The notes under the pieces are model-generated. The model did not search any database. It was not told the origin of the DNA and saw nothing but the letters and a program-made list of their open reading frames with translations. The translations under genes and the position numbers were made by a program. From positions 992,001 to 1,056,000 of the forward strand of contig JAZAYU010000172.1 of NCBI GenBank assembly GCA_038501625.1: a DNA stretch of 64,000 nucleotides. Direction: 5' to 3'. Below, piece after piece: positions 43,851 through 54,900 of the stretch (position 1 is its first letter; each line of letters opens with the position of its first letter). Source of the stretch: Corbicula japonica. Its lineage: Eukaryota > Mollusca > Bivalvia > Venerida > Cyrenidae.

Positions 43851-44304
43851 ATTATTTACAAAACGAAGTGTCTTTATACTATACACGACGAAAAGATAAT
43901 ATTTTTAAAACGATAAGTGGAGGAGGGTGGACTAAGTTACTGCTGATTCAGAGATCGCTGGTTCGAGATGAGATTCTTCTGCGACTTTTCACAATCCACA
44001 TTAAAAAGTGTAATATGTATATCAGGAATCGCCACACTCACAAAATACAGCCTCCCCACGCAGCTAAAAGGAAGAGAGGAAAAAGGAGCATGTGTTTATA
44101 TGTATGTCAAATTCAAATAAGACAACGAAAATGAGAACCCTTGGGGTTACCGCCTTAAAACGGACAGTGCGAACATATCTTGTAATGTAGGAAACAGTTT
44201 TCAACTCTGACTATAAACGCCAACAAAGAATACCCTTAATGTCAGTTCATCGGTGCAAAACGAGAAGAAAAAAAGAACGACGCTACAAAGTTACACTCTG
44301 GCGT

Positions 44305-44321
44305 TGACGTCAATTACGTCA
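44305..44321. promoter_or_regulatory. two CRE-like sites upstream of the small gene
   Basis: TGACGTCA at 44305-44312 and TTACGTCA at 44314-44321, about 130 bases before the ATG at 44447. A perfect CRE palindrome next to a half-matching one suggests CREB/ATF control; inferred from sequence only. Confidence 0.4.
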
Positions 44322-44446
44322 CAGCGTGACTACACTTCAGCAACAACGTTACTATCACCTTTAACCATTGACAACAACGTCAATACAAAGGCGAGAACAG
44401 CAGATAAGTCGTCAGGACAATATTCCGAATTTTAAAGTGATCAGAC

Positions 44447-44493
44447 ATGGCTGAAACAATCATCGAACTTGATGACATTGTGCTGACGTTAAG
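44447..44493 (+). CDS. small gene exon 1
   Basis: ATG followed by 15 codons (MAETIIELDDIVLTL), then a donor TTAAG before GTAATA, phase 2. The context GACATGG is moderate. Confidence 0.45.
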
Positions 44494-47400
44494 GTAATAT
44501 TGTTTTTCTTCACTATGATTTTTTAGAGTAACAATAAACACAAGACAACAGCGTCAAATTACTTTTTTTAATCAAGCAAAAAAAAAGTAGAATCTACGTA
44601 AAACATTTTCTTTTTTTAATAAATTCTATTTTTTTTATAATTTTTGATATGTTTATGAAATATTTTAATCGGATTTAATATAATATATTCCCCTGAAAAA
44701 TCAGGCGGGATATTGACCTGCACCGTACTAAGTAAAAAAAATGTCGGATCTTCTGGAACCCAAATGGTTAATTAATTTTTTTATGGAAATAGGCATATGT
44801 TACATCGGGTCCACTCATCTTAAGGTAATTCTAAGTTGTGTACGATACTGTTTTGATGATTAGGTGTGAAAATAAAATTATCGTTTTTTTTAACAAATTC
44901 CAAACATACTGTTATTATATTGTTATAAACAGATGAATATAAATAATAACAGGAGACAATCGTTGAAAAAAAATGAATATTGTAAGAAAAGTTATAAAAT
45001 GGGGTACCTGCTATGTTGTCTAATCCGTGTGTCAAATTAAGCGCTTTCTACTCAAATATATAAAAAATAATTCACTGTTTCCTCTAGGACCAACCAGTTT
45101 TTTTTTAAATGACTTAAAAATATTATCATGGTAAATTTGTTATTGTTAAAATAACGATAATTTTATTTTCACACTTCATCATTATTTTCACACTTCATCA
45201 TCTTCAAAACACTACGGCGCACAATTTAAAACTACGTTAGTGCTGTAAACTTTGTGTTCTGCAAAGACACTAAAACAGCTTTAAATAATATTCTTTACAA
45301 TTTTAAACATATGAAGCATCTTCAATAAACGTGTACGTTGGTGTAGCGAATTTCTCAATAAGATCTAGATCTAGTTATGTCCTTAATAAACGGTGAGTAC
45401 TATTTTAAAAGTCAATAACTTCAACTAAAGCAGACCCGACGGGTGGGTCATTATTGGCAAAAATGTAAACCTCGGGTGGGGATACAATAACATTATTTCA
45501 TTATATTTCTTTTGACCTCACAGTAAACAAAATCGTACTGTTTCATATAATATATATTGTACTGAGCACTTGCGCAAAGCTTACAAAATGTACTTCACCG
45601 TATCCAATACATAAATTTCATACAAAAAAAACATACTTTAAAACAACTTAGAACTTACAATATATTACAGTTATTGATTTCAATCTGTAATCATATCATA
45701 AATGTCTGTAATACATAAATTTCATACAAAAAAACATACTTTAAAACAACTTAGAACTTACAATATATTACAGTTATTGATTTCAATCTGTAATCATATC
45801 AGAAATGTCTGTAAGACATGTTGTTTAAAAATGTTTTTATACATAAACTGCATAGTTTCCCCGTACTTAAAAATGTGTCTATAAGCGTTGATGCCCATTA
45901 ATATTCAACTCTCCCGCAAAGCCTCTCAACATAACCATAATAAATTTAGAACCGCGTTTACTAGTTAACGCCAGCACAAATATGCTAATGGACAAAAGTC
46001 TTGTCCGGTAGGTAGACTGGACCTTTTTGCATGCCAATTTTCAACTTAATACTCTACCGGCAGCAGTGGCTAAAATTCCAAAATTCTTTTTTCATTAAAC
46101 GCATATAAATGTCCTCTCTCCATCGATACCAAATTTATGCCGGTGGAGTAATGGTATTTTTGAATTTCACATGTTTGATTATGGAAAACCATACCGGACA
46201 AGACTTTTGTCCATAAGTATATGTATGTAAGAATCCTGAACCAGAATAATAAAATATATTGAAAACGGCCAACTTTTGTCGACAAAATACAGTACGATAC
46301 TGGTAGATTTCCCACCTTGATACTAGTAACACGTACTTCTGACTTCGTTTGCAGTCAAGCACCCCAAGAGAATGGTACAAAGAGCGTCTTGGACGATATG
46401 GGCTCTGGGGAATCATGCTTATCCTCGCAAGCTGATATCTGCTCGCCTGGAACTAAAGGTACCTTCATTTAGCATTTTCACAATCATTCACATGTTATCT
46501 TCGTATCATAAAAGTGCTATATATGTGAACATGGAAAAAGTACAAGCAACACTAGTTAGCACAGTTGGTTGAACATTTTCAGTTCTTACCGAATTGATTA
46601 AAGACATCAGTGCATAAGGTTATAAAACTGAGCATGGAAACCAGTCTCAAATCTCAAGCATCTGACTGGCTGAAATGGCGACCAGTCGCCATTTCAGCAA
46701 ATCAGATGCTTGAGATTTTAGACTGGTTTCCAAACTCAGTTTTAAAACCTTCAGCCCAGGTCCTATATCGATCAAAAAAGTTTCTTGCCGAGGGATGGCA
46801 TATAGTGCTTCATACACTGAATATGTGCAAGTTCAAGATGAACATAGGCAGAATTTAGTAATGTCATTGTATAGACATTCATAATAGGGGTCAGATATAT
46901 ATTTCCAGAAGGAGGTTCTTATGGGGAAGTCTCATGGATGTTACATGATAATTTCCAACTTTCTTTACCATGCATTTAATTAGTGCTGCCAAAAAGAACG
47001 TTCGAGTTACCTCCCTGAACCATCTCTGGATCGGCATTTCTTTTTAAATAATGATTAATATAAAGACCAATGTTCATTCGCAACTTCTCTTAAATATGTA
47101 TCGTAAGTATTATCTAACAACAAAAACAATAAACAAACCAACAACAGCAACAACAAAACAACAATAATGTATTGAATTTTTTTCTTAAAGTATAAAGGTT
47201 TCGACTTCCAAAAACAATATTTTAGACGGCAAGTAGAATTTCTTTTTGTATAAAATGGCGAAATTATTTAAATTATTAACATACATCTATTTCCTCTTGA
47301 TCTGTTATAGGTAAAATAAACATAAAATTGAACAGAGATCCGGAATTACCGTTAATAGACAGCTATGATCCTCAGTTAAGCGGCAATTATTTCCTGCACA

Positions 47401-47681
47401 TTTTAAGTTCCGCTATTGACGACACTGATAAAGATAAAAACAATACAAATCCTCTACCAACTGATGAGGGAAACCGAACTCTGGAATGTGGCAGCAAAAC
47501 TAGACCAATTCGCCGGCCCATTCCTGCGAGACGTAAAAAGCCTGTTGAAAATTTATACAAGCGTCTAATGACCTGGCGTTTACTGGGACCCGAAAACCTG
47601 TCACGGGAGTCATGTTGCAGTCAATACTGCTTTTTAACTTGGCAAAGGCGATACCGGAAAAGACTCATTTGCGGGAAATGA
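44447..47681 (+). CDS. small three-exon gene of unknown function
   Basis: Proposed exons 44447-44493, 46355-46458 and 47311-47681, total about 173 residues, with agreeing phases (2, then 1) and GT-AG sites. I do not recognise it. The N-terminal 50 residues are acidic and serine-rich (MAETIIELDD, SGESCLSS). The C-terminal half is strongly basic (RPIRRPIPARRKK) and then cysteine-rich (ESCCSQYC) with an aromatic-basic end (TWQRRYRKR). No signal peptide or membrane segment. The charge layout suggests a nuclear or nucleic-acid-linked protein, but that is a guess. It converges on BAP1. The first exon is short and the least certain. Confidence 0.5.
45164..45201 (+). repeat. 19-bp tandem duplication
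   Basis: ATTTTCACACTTCATCATT occurs twice in succession. Confidence 0.8.
45606..45812 (+). repeat. 104-bp tandem duplication
   Basis: Two nearly identical units starting AATACATAAATTTCATAC, differing by one A in a homopolymer and a T/G change, so recent. In intron 1 of the small gene. Confidence 0.9.
45985..46225. repeat. inverted repeat with GGACAAAAGTCTTGTCCGGTA ends
   Basis: 45990-46010 is the complement of 46192-46212. Each end is itself partly palindromic. A small foldback element about 130 bases before exon 2 of the small gene. Confidence 0.65.
46355..46458 (+). CDS. small gene exon 2
   Basis: Acceptor TTCGTTTGCAG, donor ACTAAAG then GTACCT, phase 2 in and 1 out; 104 bases without a stop. 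Confidence 0.5.
46611..46756 (+). mobile_element. palindromic Harbinger-like element with CAG target duplication
   Basis: Full length, flanked by CAG at 46608-46610 and 46757-46759. Confidence 0.88.
47311..47681 (+). CDS. small gene exon 3
   Basis: Acceptor CTGTTATAG; 122 codons then TGA. It carries the basic and cysteine-rich C-terminal half and is the best-supported piece of the gene because of its length and composition. Confidence 0.6.
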
Positions 47682-48384
47682 TTTGCGGGTATCCGAACTG
47701 ATTTGGAATTGTTAACACGCATAGCTGATCCAACGGAACTGATTTACAGGTGTGAAAAACGAACAGATATTGTGATCAATTTGTTAAATTGATTGCGATT
47801 TACAAAATATTCAAATTTAAGCTTGTGTTTTTCTTAGCAGTTGCACTTTGCAGATAATATGATCAGTACGGCACAATTCATTTGGTCATTTTCTTACCAA
47901 TTATTCCTCAAAATAGAATTTGAATACGTGTAGACCACTTCTCGTTTTGTGCGAGATGAATGAGGGCTTGTTGAAACCAGCCGGGCAGTTTAAAACCATA
48001 CACAACTGTTTATGGGTACTTTTCTGGCCTTATTTCAGTAGAGCCATATAGCTAAACAGAGCTCTAGTGCCAAAAATGGTCATTTTCAGCTAATACGGGC
48101 GACCTGTATCACGCGATTCAACAACAATCACTCAGAACACAAAATGTTCCTGTTTTCAAAAACAAGCACATTTCTCTATATCCTAAATTATCTAAAGATA
48201 ACAACGTAAAAAGATCACGGAAAAACATGATTCCAGTTGCACGTCAATTTCAAAGACAAAATCGTAACTTACCGAACAAAAGTTAATTGCAGTAGATCCT
48301 TTATTGATCTTTTCTATGACACCATTAACTAATCATAAATCCACCTATTAGCACCAATTAGATTTAAAATGGCTTGTAGGCAAC

Positions 48385-48489
48385 GATTGAATCGATATTT
48401 GATGGTTTTCATTTGGGTATGGAAAACAGTTGGGTTGTTTATAGAGTGTAAACCCCGAAGTGTGTAAACAATCAAATATCGATTCAATC
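48385..48489. repeat. 19-bp inverted repeat
   Basis: GATTGAATCGATATTTGAT at 48385-48403 and its exact complement at 48471-48489, with a 67-base spacer. Confidence 0.85.
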
Positions 48490-49662
48490 CGTATATTTAC
48501 ACACATATACACGGATTTAAATACATGCTGATTCACATATTTTGATGCAAGCAAATCTGAATTTTTCCAATTTTGATGCCACATGATTCTAAGCCTGCGA
48601 TCTTTCTGATGCAGATAGTTTGGGAAAAGTGGTCAATTTTTTGCAAGAATCAAGATAAAGATCGTGTCTGTTGCATTTTATTTATGAAGTCAATACTTTT
48701 TTACCATCGAAAATATATTAAAATGAAGTAAAATCATTTTTATAAGTAGTAGAGTTCAATGAATACAAGGTATGACTCGCGACGATTTGAAAATGATCCT
48801 TTGAAATTTTTCAGGGGTCAGATCACATCTGGTTTTCAAAAGCTCTTGAAATCCCTGTATTACTGATATATACTCTCATAAATTATAAGAAAAATTCCTG
48901 ATATACGGCTTTTCGAATGGCATTTGGAAAAGCCACGTTGACGGCAAAATGAATAACGGCAAGCTTTTTCGCAGCAACTCCTGGCATAAAGTGGGTGCTC
49001 ATTGATGCCACACGTCAAAACATTGCGCACAGTCCAATAAATTGTGAGCGGCTTTTACAGTTGCCACACCTCTAAAAGTAATACGTCACACTGCATACCA
49101 TCAGAAATAAAGACTGGTAAGGTGAAGACTGCATCTAAAGGATGAAGTTGAAGTGTTAATAATGAGATGTAAAGCAACTTGGATCCTGAGCAAGAATTTT
49201 CACCAACAATAACAACCTTAGCTATAAACACTTCATTCACTCCGCTTATCTGCTAAATTAAAACATTAACAATGTAGAACAGTTCTTTAATCGCCAGTCT
49301 ATTTTTGTCTAAAAAAATCAAGATATCTTGCACCTTTCTGCTTAAATAAAACTTCAACAATATCGAAGATTTCTTTAATTGATAGTTTATTTTCGTCGAC
49401 AAATTTCAAGATATTTTAACAACGTGGAACATTTCTCTAACTGATAACTTATTTTCTTCCACCAATTATAAGACATCATGTTGTTTGTTATATTTCTCTT
49501 CAAGTTCAATTTCTTCATTTAAGTCAATCAGTTATGTAAATATTACATATATAACAAAGATGTAGCATAAAAGAACCAGATACTGGTAAAATAATAAACA
49601 AATACATCTGAACTGGATTCTGATCACAACAAAGAATAAAGTCACTGTCTGGTGGGGGGTGG

Positions 49663-49743
49663 GGGGAAGTGCAGCCCTACACTCAAACCCGGGACCCCTC
49701 GCTTACAGGTTAAGTGCTCTCCAGACTGAGCTATTCACACCCC
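49663..49743 (-). pseudogene. tRNA-like relic
   Basis: On the minus strand GGGTGTGAATAGCTCAGTC resembles an acceptor plus D-arm with A-box, and GGGGTCCCGGGTTTGAGTG resembles the T-arm with B-box. The acceptor ends do not pair well. A pseudogene or SINE head. Confidence 0.4.
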
Positions 49744-49854
49744 TTACATTTCTTCTCCCCAAATAGAGATTGGATTGCTACTGCAACATAATTTTGACTT
49801 TTAAAAGATGAATTATGAGCTGTAAAACCAATTGAAACAAGAAACCTTTGAAAA

Positions 49855-50520
49855 CGGGTGATGCTCCCGGAATGTGTACTTTGTCACAAACAGTTGTATA
49901 ACTGTTGAGGTGAATTTTGAAAATACAATGTAGTATAGTGCAATGAAATCAGATAATTTTAAAATCCAACTATAAATAACAAAGTTATGGACCGGACATG
50001 ATTTAGGTTCAAGGTCATACTGTGACCTTGACCTTCAAGGAAGCAACCCAAATGTTGCGCTCGACATGTCGTCTCATTATGGTGATCGTTTTTGTGAAAT
50101 AATTTTAAAATCTTCAAATAAAAAAGTTATGGGCCAGACACAATTTTGGTGCAAGGTCATGCTGTGACCTTGACCTTCAAGGTAGCGACCCAAATATTGT
50201 GCTCCACACCTCGTCTCATTATAGTGATCATTTCTGTGAAATAATTTTAAAATCCGCCTTCAAATAAAAAAGTTATGGGCCGGACACGATTATAGTGCAA
50301 GGTCATGCTGTGACCTTGACCTTCAAAGTAGTGACCCAAATTTTGCGCACGACACTTTGTCTCATTATGGTTATCATTTCTGTGAAATAATTTTAAAATC
50401 CGACTTCAAATAAAAAAGTTATGGGCCGGACACGAATCGGGACGTACGGACGGACTGACGGATGGACAGACAACCCGGCAACTATACGCTCCCCCGAATT
50501 TATTCGGGAAGCATTATAAA
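49855..50520 (+). repeat. tandem array with AGGTCA half-sites, about 144-bp units
   Basis: Three units each contain CAAGGTCATGCTGTGACCTTGACC, CTCATTATGGTGATC, TGTGAAATAATTTTAAAATC and AAAAAGTTATGGGCCGGACAC. The array is bordered by GGTGATGCTCCCGGAA at the left and ACGCTCCCCCGAATTTATTC at the right. A sister array is at 60935-61610. Confidence 0.85.
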
Positions 50521-50615
50521 AGAAACTGCTATTTAAAAACAATATTGTTTTGGTTTATACAGAAATAAGCACTTAATGCAAAATTTAAAAGATAACAGAT
50601 AAAGATTTAGTTATG

Positions 50616-50761
50616 TGCCCAAGGTTATAAAACTGAGCATGGAAACCAGTCTCAAATCTCAAGCATCTGATTGGCTGAAATGGTGACCAGTTGCCATTTC
50701 AGCCAATCAGATACTTGAGATTTGAGACTGGCTTCCAATCTCAGCTTTATAACCTTCAGCC
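50616..50761 (+). mobile_element. palindromic Harbinger-like element with ATG target duplication
   Basis: Full length, flanked by ATG at 50613-50615 and 50762-50764; the one clear copy with a target other than CWG. Confidence 0.85.
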
Positions 50762-51261
50762 ATGATGTCTATTTTTTGAGACCATCTCAGATTTCATCCC
50801 AAATTTCTGCACACCTGTGTTTATGGCAATTACATAACCTTTAACTCCATAGATACATCTTTATAATTGCATTTTTATTGTATATCCACAATCTTTGCTC
50901 TGACCACTTCAGTAATCTGTATAAATAGCGGTGTTTCTAAAATTTTCAGCAGACCGGCCATTGACCGATTTTTTGGAAGAATGTCCGATTGAAATTTCAA
51001 AATTGGTAAAAAATCAGTCATGAATAGTGGCCCATAAATTGTTACAAAAATAACCATCATGTACATTTTCACATTTAACTAGAATGCTATTACATGTATA
51101 TTCATGCAACATGCCGCAATGTTTCATTTATCCATTAGTCCGACATTTAAATTCTCAATGATATGCACATAATGAGTAACTATAATATCACCAGTATATT
51201 GCACCATAAATGAGACCATACAAAAATGTATTGAAACTATCCTGGAGTGTTTTTGACTCCT

Positions 51262-51375
51262 GGGCTGAAGAATATACAACTGAGATTAGAAACCAGTCCC
51301 AAATCTCAGCCATTTCAGCCAATCAGATCCTTGAGATTTGAGACTGGTTTCCATTCCCAGTTTTATAATCTTGAG
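51262..51375 (-). mobile_element. diverged palindromic Harbinger-like element
   Basis: GGGCTGAAGAATATACAACTG at the left and TTTTATAATCTTGAGACC at the right; the centre is shortened. Confidence 0.7.
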
Positions 51376-51417
51376 ACCTGAACACATCATTTAGAACAGC
51401 TACCCACATCTTACTAG

Positions 51418-51609
51418 TACAGTGAAACCACTTTATTAAAAATCACAGCTGGAACTGGAGAAGAGTGGTCTTAATAGTGGGGGGTCTTAACTCCAAAGAA
51501 AAAATTAGTGCACAACTTAATAAAAAAAGGATTATAAAAATAGTGTTGTTTTTTTTTAATTGGAGTCGTCTTAATTTCAGAGTGGTCTTTATTCAGGGTT
51601 TTTACTGTA
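51418..51609. mobile_element. CAGTGAAACC-ended inverted-repeat element
   Basis: Left TACAGTGAAACCACTT, right GGGTTTTTACTGTA, with GTGGTCTTAAT words inside. It lies just downstream of the BAP1 stop. Confidence 0.75.
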
Positions 51610-51763
51610 CCCCACTGATCTAGGAAACTAATGAAATAAATGTGCTGATATTGTAAGGATCAGCGAACTTTCTTTTGGGTATTTCTCTTCTAAATCCAAT
51701 GCAGATTTAACAAGAAAATATCCACCATTATTCCAATAAACAGAATGTATAAATATCACATCC

Positions 51764-51769
51764 ATTTTT
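51764..51769 (-). terminator. candidate polyadenylation signal of BAP1
   Basis: AATAAA on the minus strand begins two bases after the TGA. If used it would give a very short 3' untranslated region; a later signal may be the real one. Confidence 0.3.
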
Positions 51770-51771
51770 AT

Positions 51772-51975
51772 TCATCTTCTTCGTTTTGCTTTTGTCCGTT
51801 TTTTCTTTGCTGCTTGGGAAAGCTTGGAGAGTTTATTTCCTAAATGACCAGGAACACGCTTCTTGATGAAGCTATGCTGCTGTACCAGCTCTGCAAGGTG
51901 ACCTTGCTCGGCCAACATTGACAGAAATGTGCATACAAACTGGTCATAATTATGTGTACGTCGACAGTTGTCAAT
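51772..51975 (-). CDS. BAP1: BAP1 last exon: ULD end and basic tail
   Basis: 67 codons plus TGA, phase 0 in; acceptor ATATTTCAG. It contains [13 protein letters not shown], the ASXL-contacting region in BAP1, and the lysine/arginine tail. Confidence 0.95.
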   Translation of the reverse strand: MDNCRRTHNYDQFVCTFLSMLAEQGHLAELVQQHSFIKKRVPGHLGNKLSKLSQAAKKKRTKAKRRR

Positions 51976-54900
51976 CTGAAATATACATAAAGGTATATGT
52001 AATAATATTTGAGCAGACTCAAAACATTGTAGATGAAATTACTATTTAAGTCTACTGTCATATCATTTTATTTTGCGATGGTTTAATTTTTGCGTATTTC
52101 GCGTTACGACAATTGCGCAAAAGTTTAGCCCAGCCATATTAAACAATTTAACAGTATGCCTTAATGGAATAATACAATTGCGCGAATTCATGCCCCCGCG
52201 AATCATTTATTTGCAGTTTTTCCACGAAAATTCGTCCCTGCGAAATTACTTTATATGTACTAATATTGGCGGTGGTTTAATTTTGGCTATATTGGCGGTC
52301 AGGGTAAGATGTGCCAATATAAAACACCGCAAATAAAAATCCTCGCAATTTAAAACACCTCCAATAAAAATCCTCGCAATTTAAAACACCGCAAATTTAA
52401 TATCTGGAAGGTATCTGATGAAGAAAGATTGTTGCATATATTCTTTGAACAAGTAAGTAAACTTATAATGCGTCAACAAAAGGAATATAATTGGAATATC
52501 AAACAAAGCAATCAAGTACTGTATTAGATAGCTGCGATAATGTTTTCACACTTAAAATTTAACAATAGAATAACTGCGATATTTACTTTTCTCTTCCATT
52601 GTCAAATTTCTGCCATTTTTCATCAAGTTTTTTTTATTTTGGCAGTCTGGCTTGTTAGCGCCAATATATGACCCCGCCAATATAAAACACTTTAAAATAC
52701 GCCAAAATCTGACACTGCCAATATTAAGCGCTATACAGTAAATGATACTACAGTATATGAGTTTGATGATCTTATATCAAGGGCTGTATGCTCTCCAGGA
52801 AACAGTCACAGTAACAATCATAGTTAGCGTATTTATTATTAGACTATATAGTACTTACTAGTAATTCAAGTGAGATATTTTGATTAAAGCAGCTTTAAAC
52901 AATAGCTGAAATAGTATTTCTTAGTGATAGTAAGATACAGAGATATTTAACAAATGAAAACATTATAGTGCTCACCATGTATTACAGTGAAATCTCTCTA
53001 TTAAGACCACCTTTGGGACTGGACAAAAGTAGCCTTTTGGTCTTTATACTGGGGTGGTCTAAAACTGGGGTAGAACTAGCACAAAACTGTTAAAAGTGAC
53101 ATTGAATAGTTGTCTTATTATTGTGATGGTCCAATTTAGATGCAGTCTTTATGCAGGGTTTTACTATTATATTCTATTCTGAAACATATCAGAATATAAA
53201 TTATGAGTTCCTTATGAGTGATAAATTCTACCTTGTATTTCTTGATTTTTTCCTGCTCATCTAGCAGTTTGGTCTCACACAGCTTGATCTCATTCTCTAC
53301 ATTCTTCAACAATGCTATCAGATCCTAAAATACAATAGTCTCAAGGCAATCAGATCCTATAATATTTTTTTACATTCTTTAACAATGAAAACCAGGTCCT
53401 AGAATATTCGCTACATTCTTTAACTATGCAAACAGATCCTAGAATACAATATTATCTGTTTTCTTCAATAACGCAATCAAAACCTTTTATAAAATATTTT
53501 CTAAAGTCTTCAACAATCAGATCTTATATTACAAGATTTTCCTATTTTTCAACAATACAAGATCAGATCCTAAAATACAATATTCTTTAAATTCTTCAAC
53601 ATCATCAGATCCAAGAATACAATAATGCAAGATCAGATCCTAGAATACAATATTCTTTAAATTCTTCAGTAATGCAATCAGATCCTAGAATACAATATTC
53701 TTTAATTTTTATGTAACATAATCAGATCCTAGATACATTATTCTATAAATATTTCAGTTATGCAATCAGATTCTAGAATACAATATTCTTTAAATTCTTC
53801 AGTAACATAATCAGATCCTAGAATACAATTTTCCATAAATTCTTCAGGTACTGTAACGCAATCAGATTCTAGAATACAATATTCTTTAAATTCTTCAGTA
53901 ATGCAATCAGATCCTAGAAAACAATATTCTTTAAATTCTTCAGTAACACAATCAGATACTAGAATACAATGTTCTTTAAATTCTTCAGTAACGCAATCAG
54001 ATTCTTGAATACAATATTCTTTAAATTGTTCAGCAAAGCAATCAGATCCTAGAATACAATGTTCTTTAAATTCTTCAGTAACGCAATCAGATCCTTGAAT
54101 ACCATATTCTATAAATTGTTCAGTAAAGCAATCAGATCCTTGAATACAATATTCTTTAAATTCTTCAGTAACGCAATCAGATCCTAGAATACAATATTCT
54201 TTAGATTCTTCAGTTTTGCAATCAAATCCTGAAGTACAATACATGTATTCCTTATATCTCAACAGTACAGATGATCTCAACATTCACATTTGAAATGTAG
54301 GCACATTTTTTTTATTACTTTGTAAATGTTTTTATTTCGTTTTGTTTATAAATAAATATAACAAGTTTTGAAGCATCTCACCTTTGGTCTGAACCCTTGC
54401 TGACTGCTAAACTTTGTCTTAGATTTGGGCAAACCAGAGGTCTCCCCTTCAATCTTCACAACTGGACTACCATCTAAAAACGAATGATGCAAATAAAAAA
54501 GAACGTATTGCTTGAAACTAGAGGGTGATCATTTGAACACTTGTACCACCTTCAATGACTTTGTTAGAATATAAAATATACACTACAAATTTCGATTTCA
54601 GTTAGATTTTGGCTTGTTACCAAAACATCAAACACCATGCGCGGCGACTAATATTTTAATTGAGAAGTGGAGCGGGAAAGTACATGTATAATTGACAGAA
54701 CATTGTTCACTGGTAATCATGCCTTCAGGTTGCTTTATTGTAAGCCACACCTTTTGTTATTGTTTCAACATTCTCTAGGAAAATTAATCAACAGCTACAA
54801 AAATTTGATTGACAGCAAGATCAATTTTGAAATAAAATACAGCATTTTTTTTATTTGAGTGGCAGTTCTAAAAGTTGTCACATGAAAAAAAAGTCTTGTG

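Larger units (their letters stand above)
37139..44446. other. gap between the MET-like gene and the next gene
   Basis: It includes the 3' untranslated region of the kinase gene (end not located), a minisatellite, an imperfect TTGCTGATA-rich tract, a large foldback element with a pogo-like insertion, a GGGGC element and a tandem array. No host exon could be supported. Confidence 0.6.
47682..51771. other. gap between convergent gene ends
   Basis: It separates the plus-strand small gene from the minus-strand BAP1 end. It holds an inverted repeat (48385-48489), a tRNA-like relic, a tandem array with nuclear-receptor-like half-sites, and three small elements. No exon could be supported. Confidence 0.65.

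Noticed and set aside
43868..44134. 88-codon plus-strand frame upstream of the small gene
   Set aside because: It overlaps the end of a tandem array and a dispersed repeat (CAGCCTCCCCACGCAGC, also near 35565), has no splice support and no recognisable domain.
53640..54245. CRISPR-like array
   Set aside because: The units are direct tandem copies without unique spacers, and the genome is eukaryotic.
53738..54283. 181-codon minus-strand open frame with a repeating [15 protein letters not shown] motif
   Set aside because: It is a side frame of the 45-bp BAP1 acceptor array. The period and composition come from the DNA repeat, and the BAP1 reading frame of the same unit explains its origin better than a cysteine-rich repeat protein.
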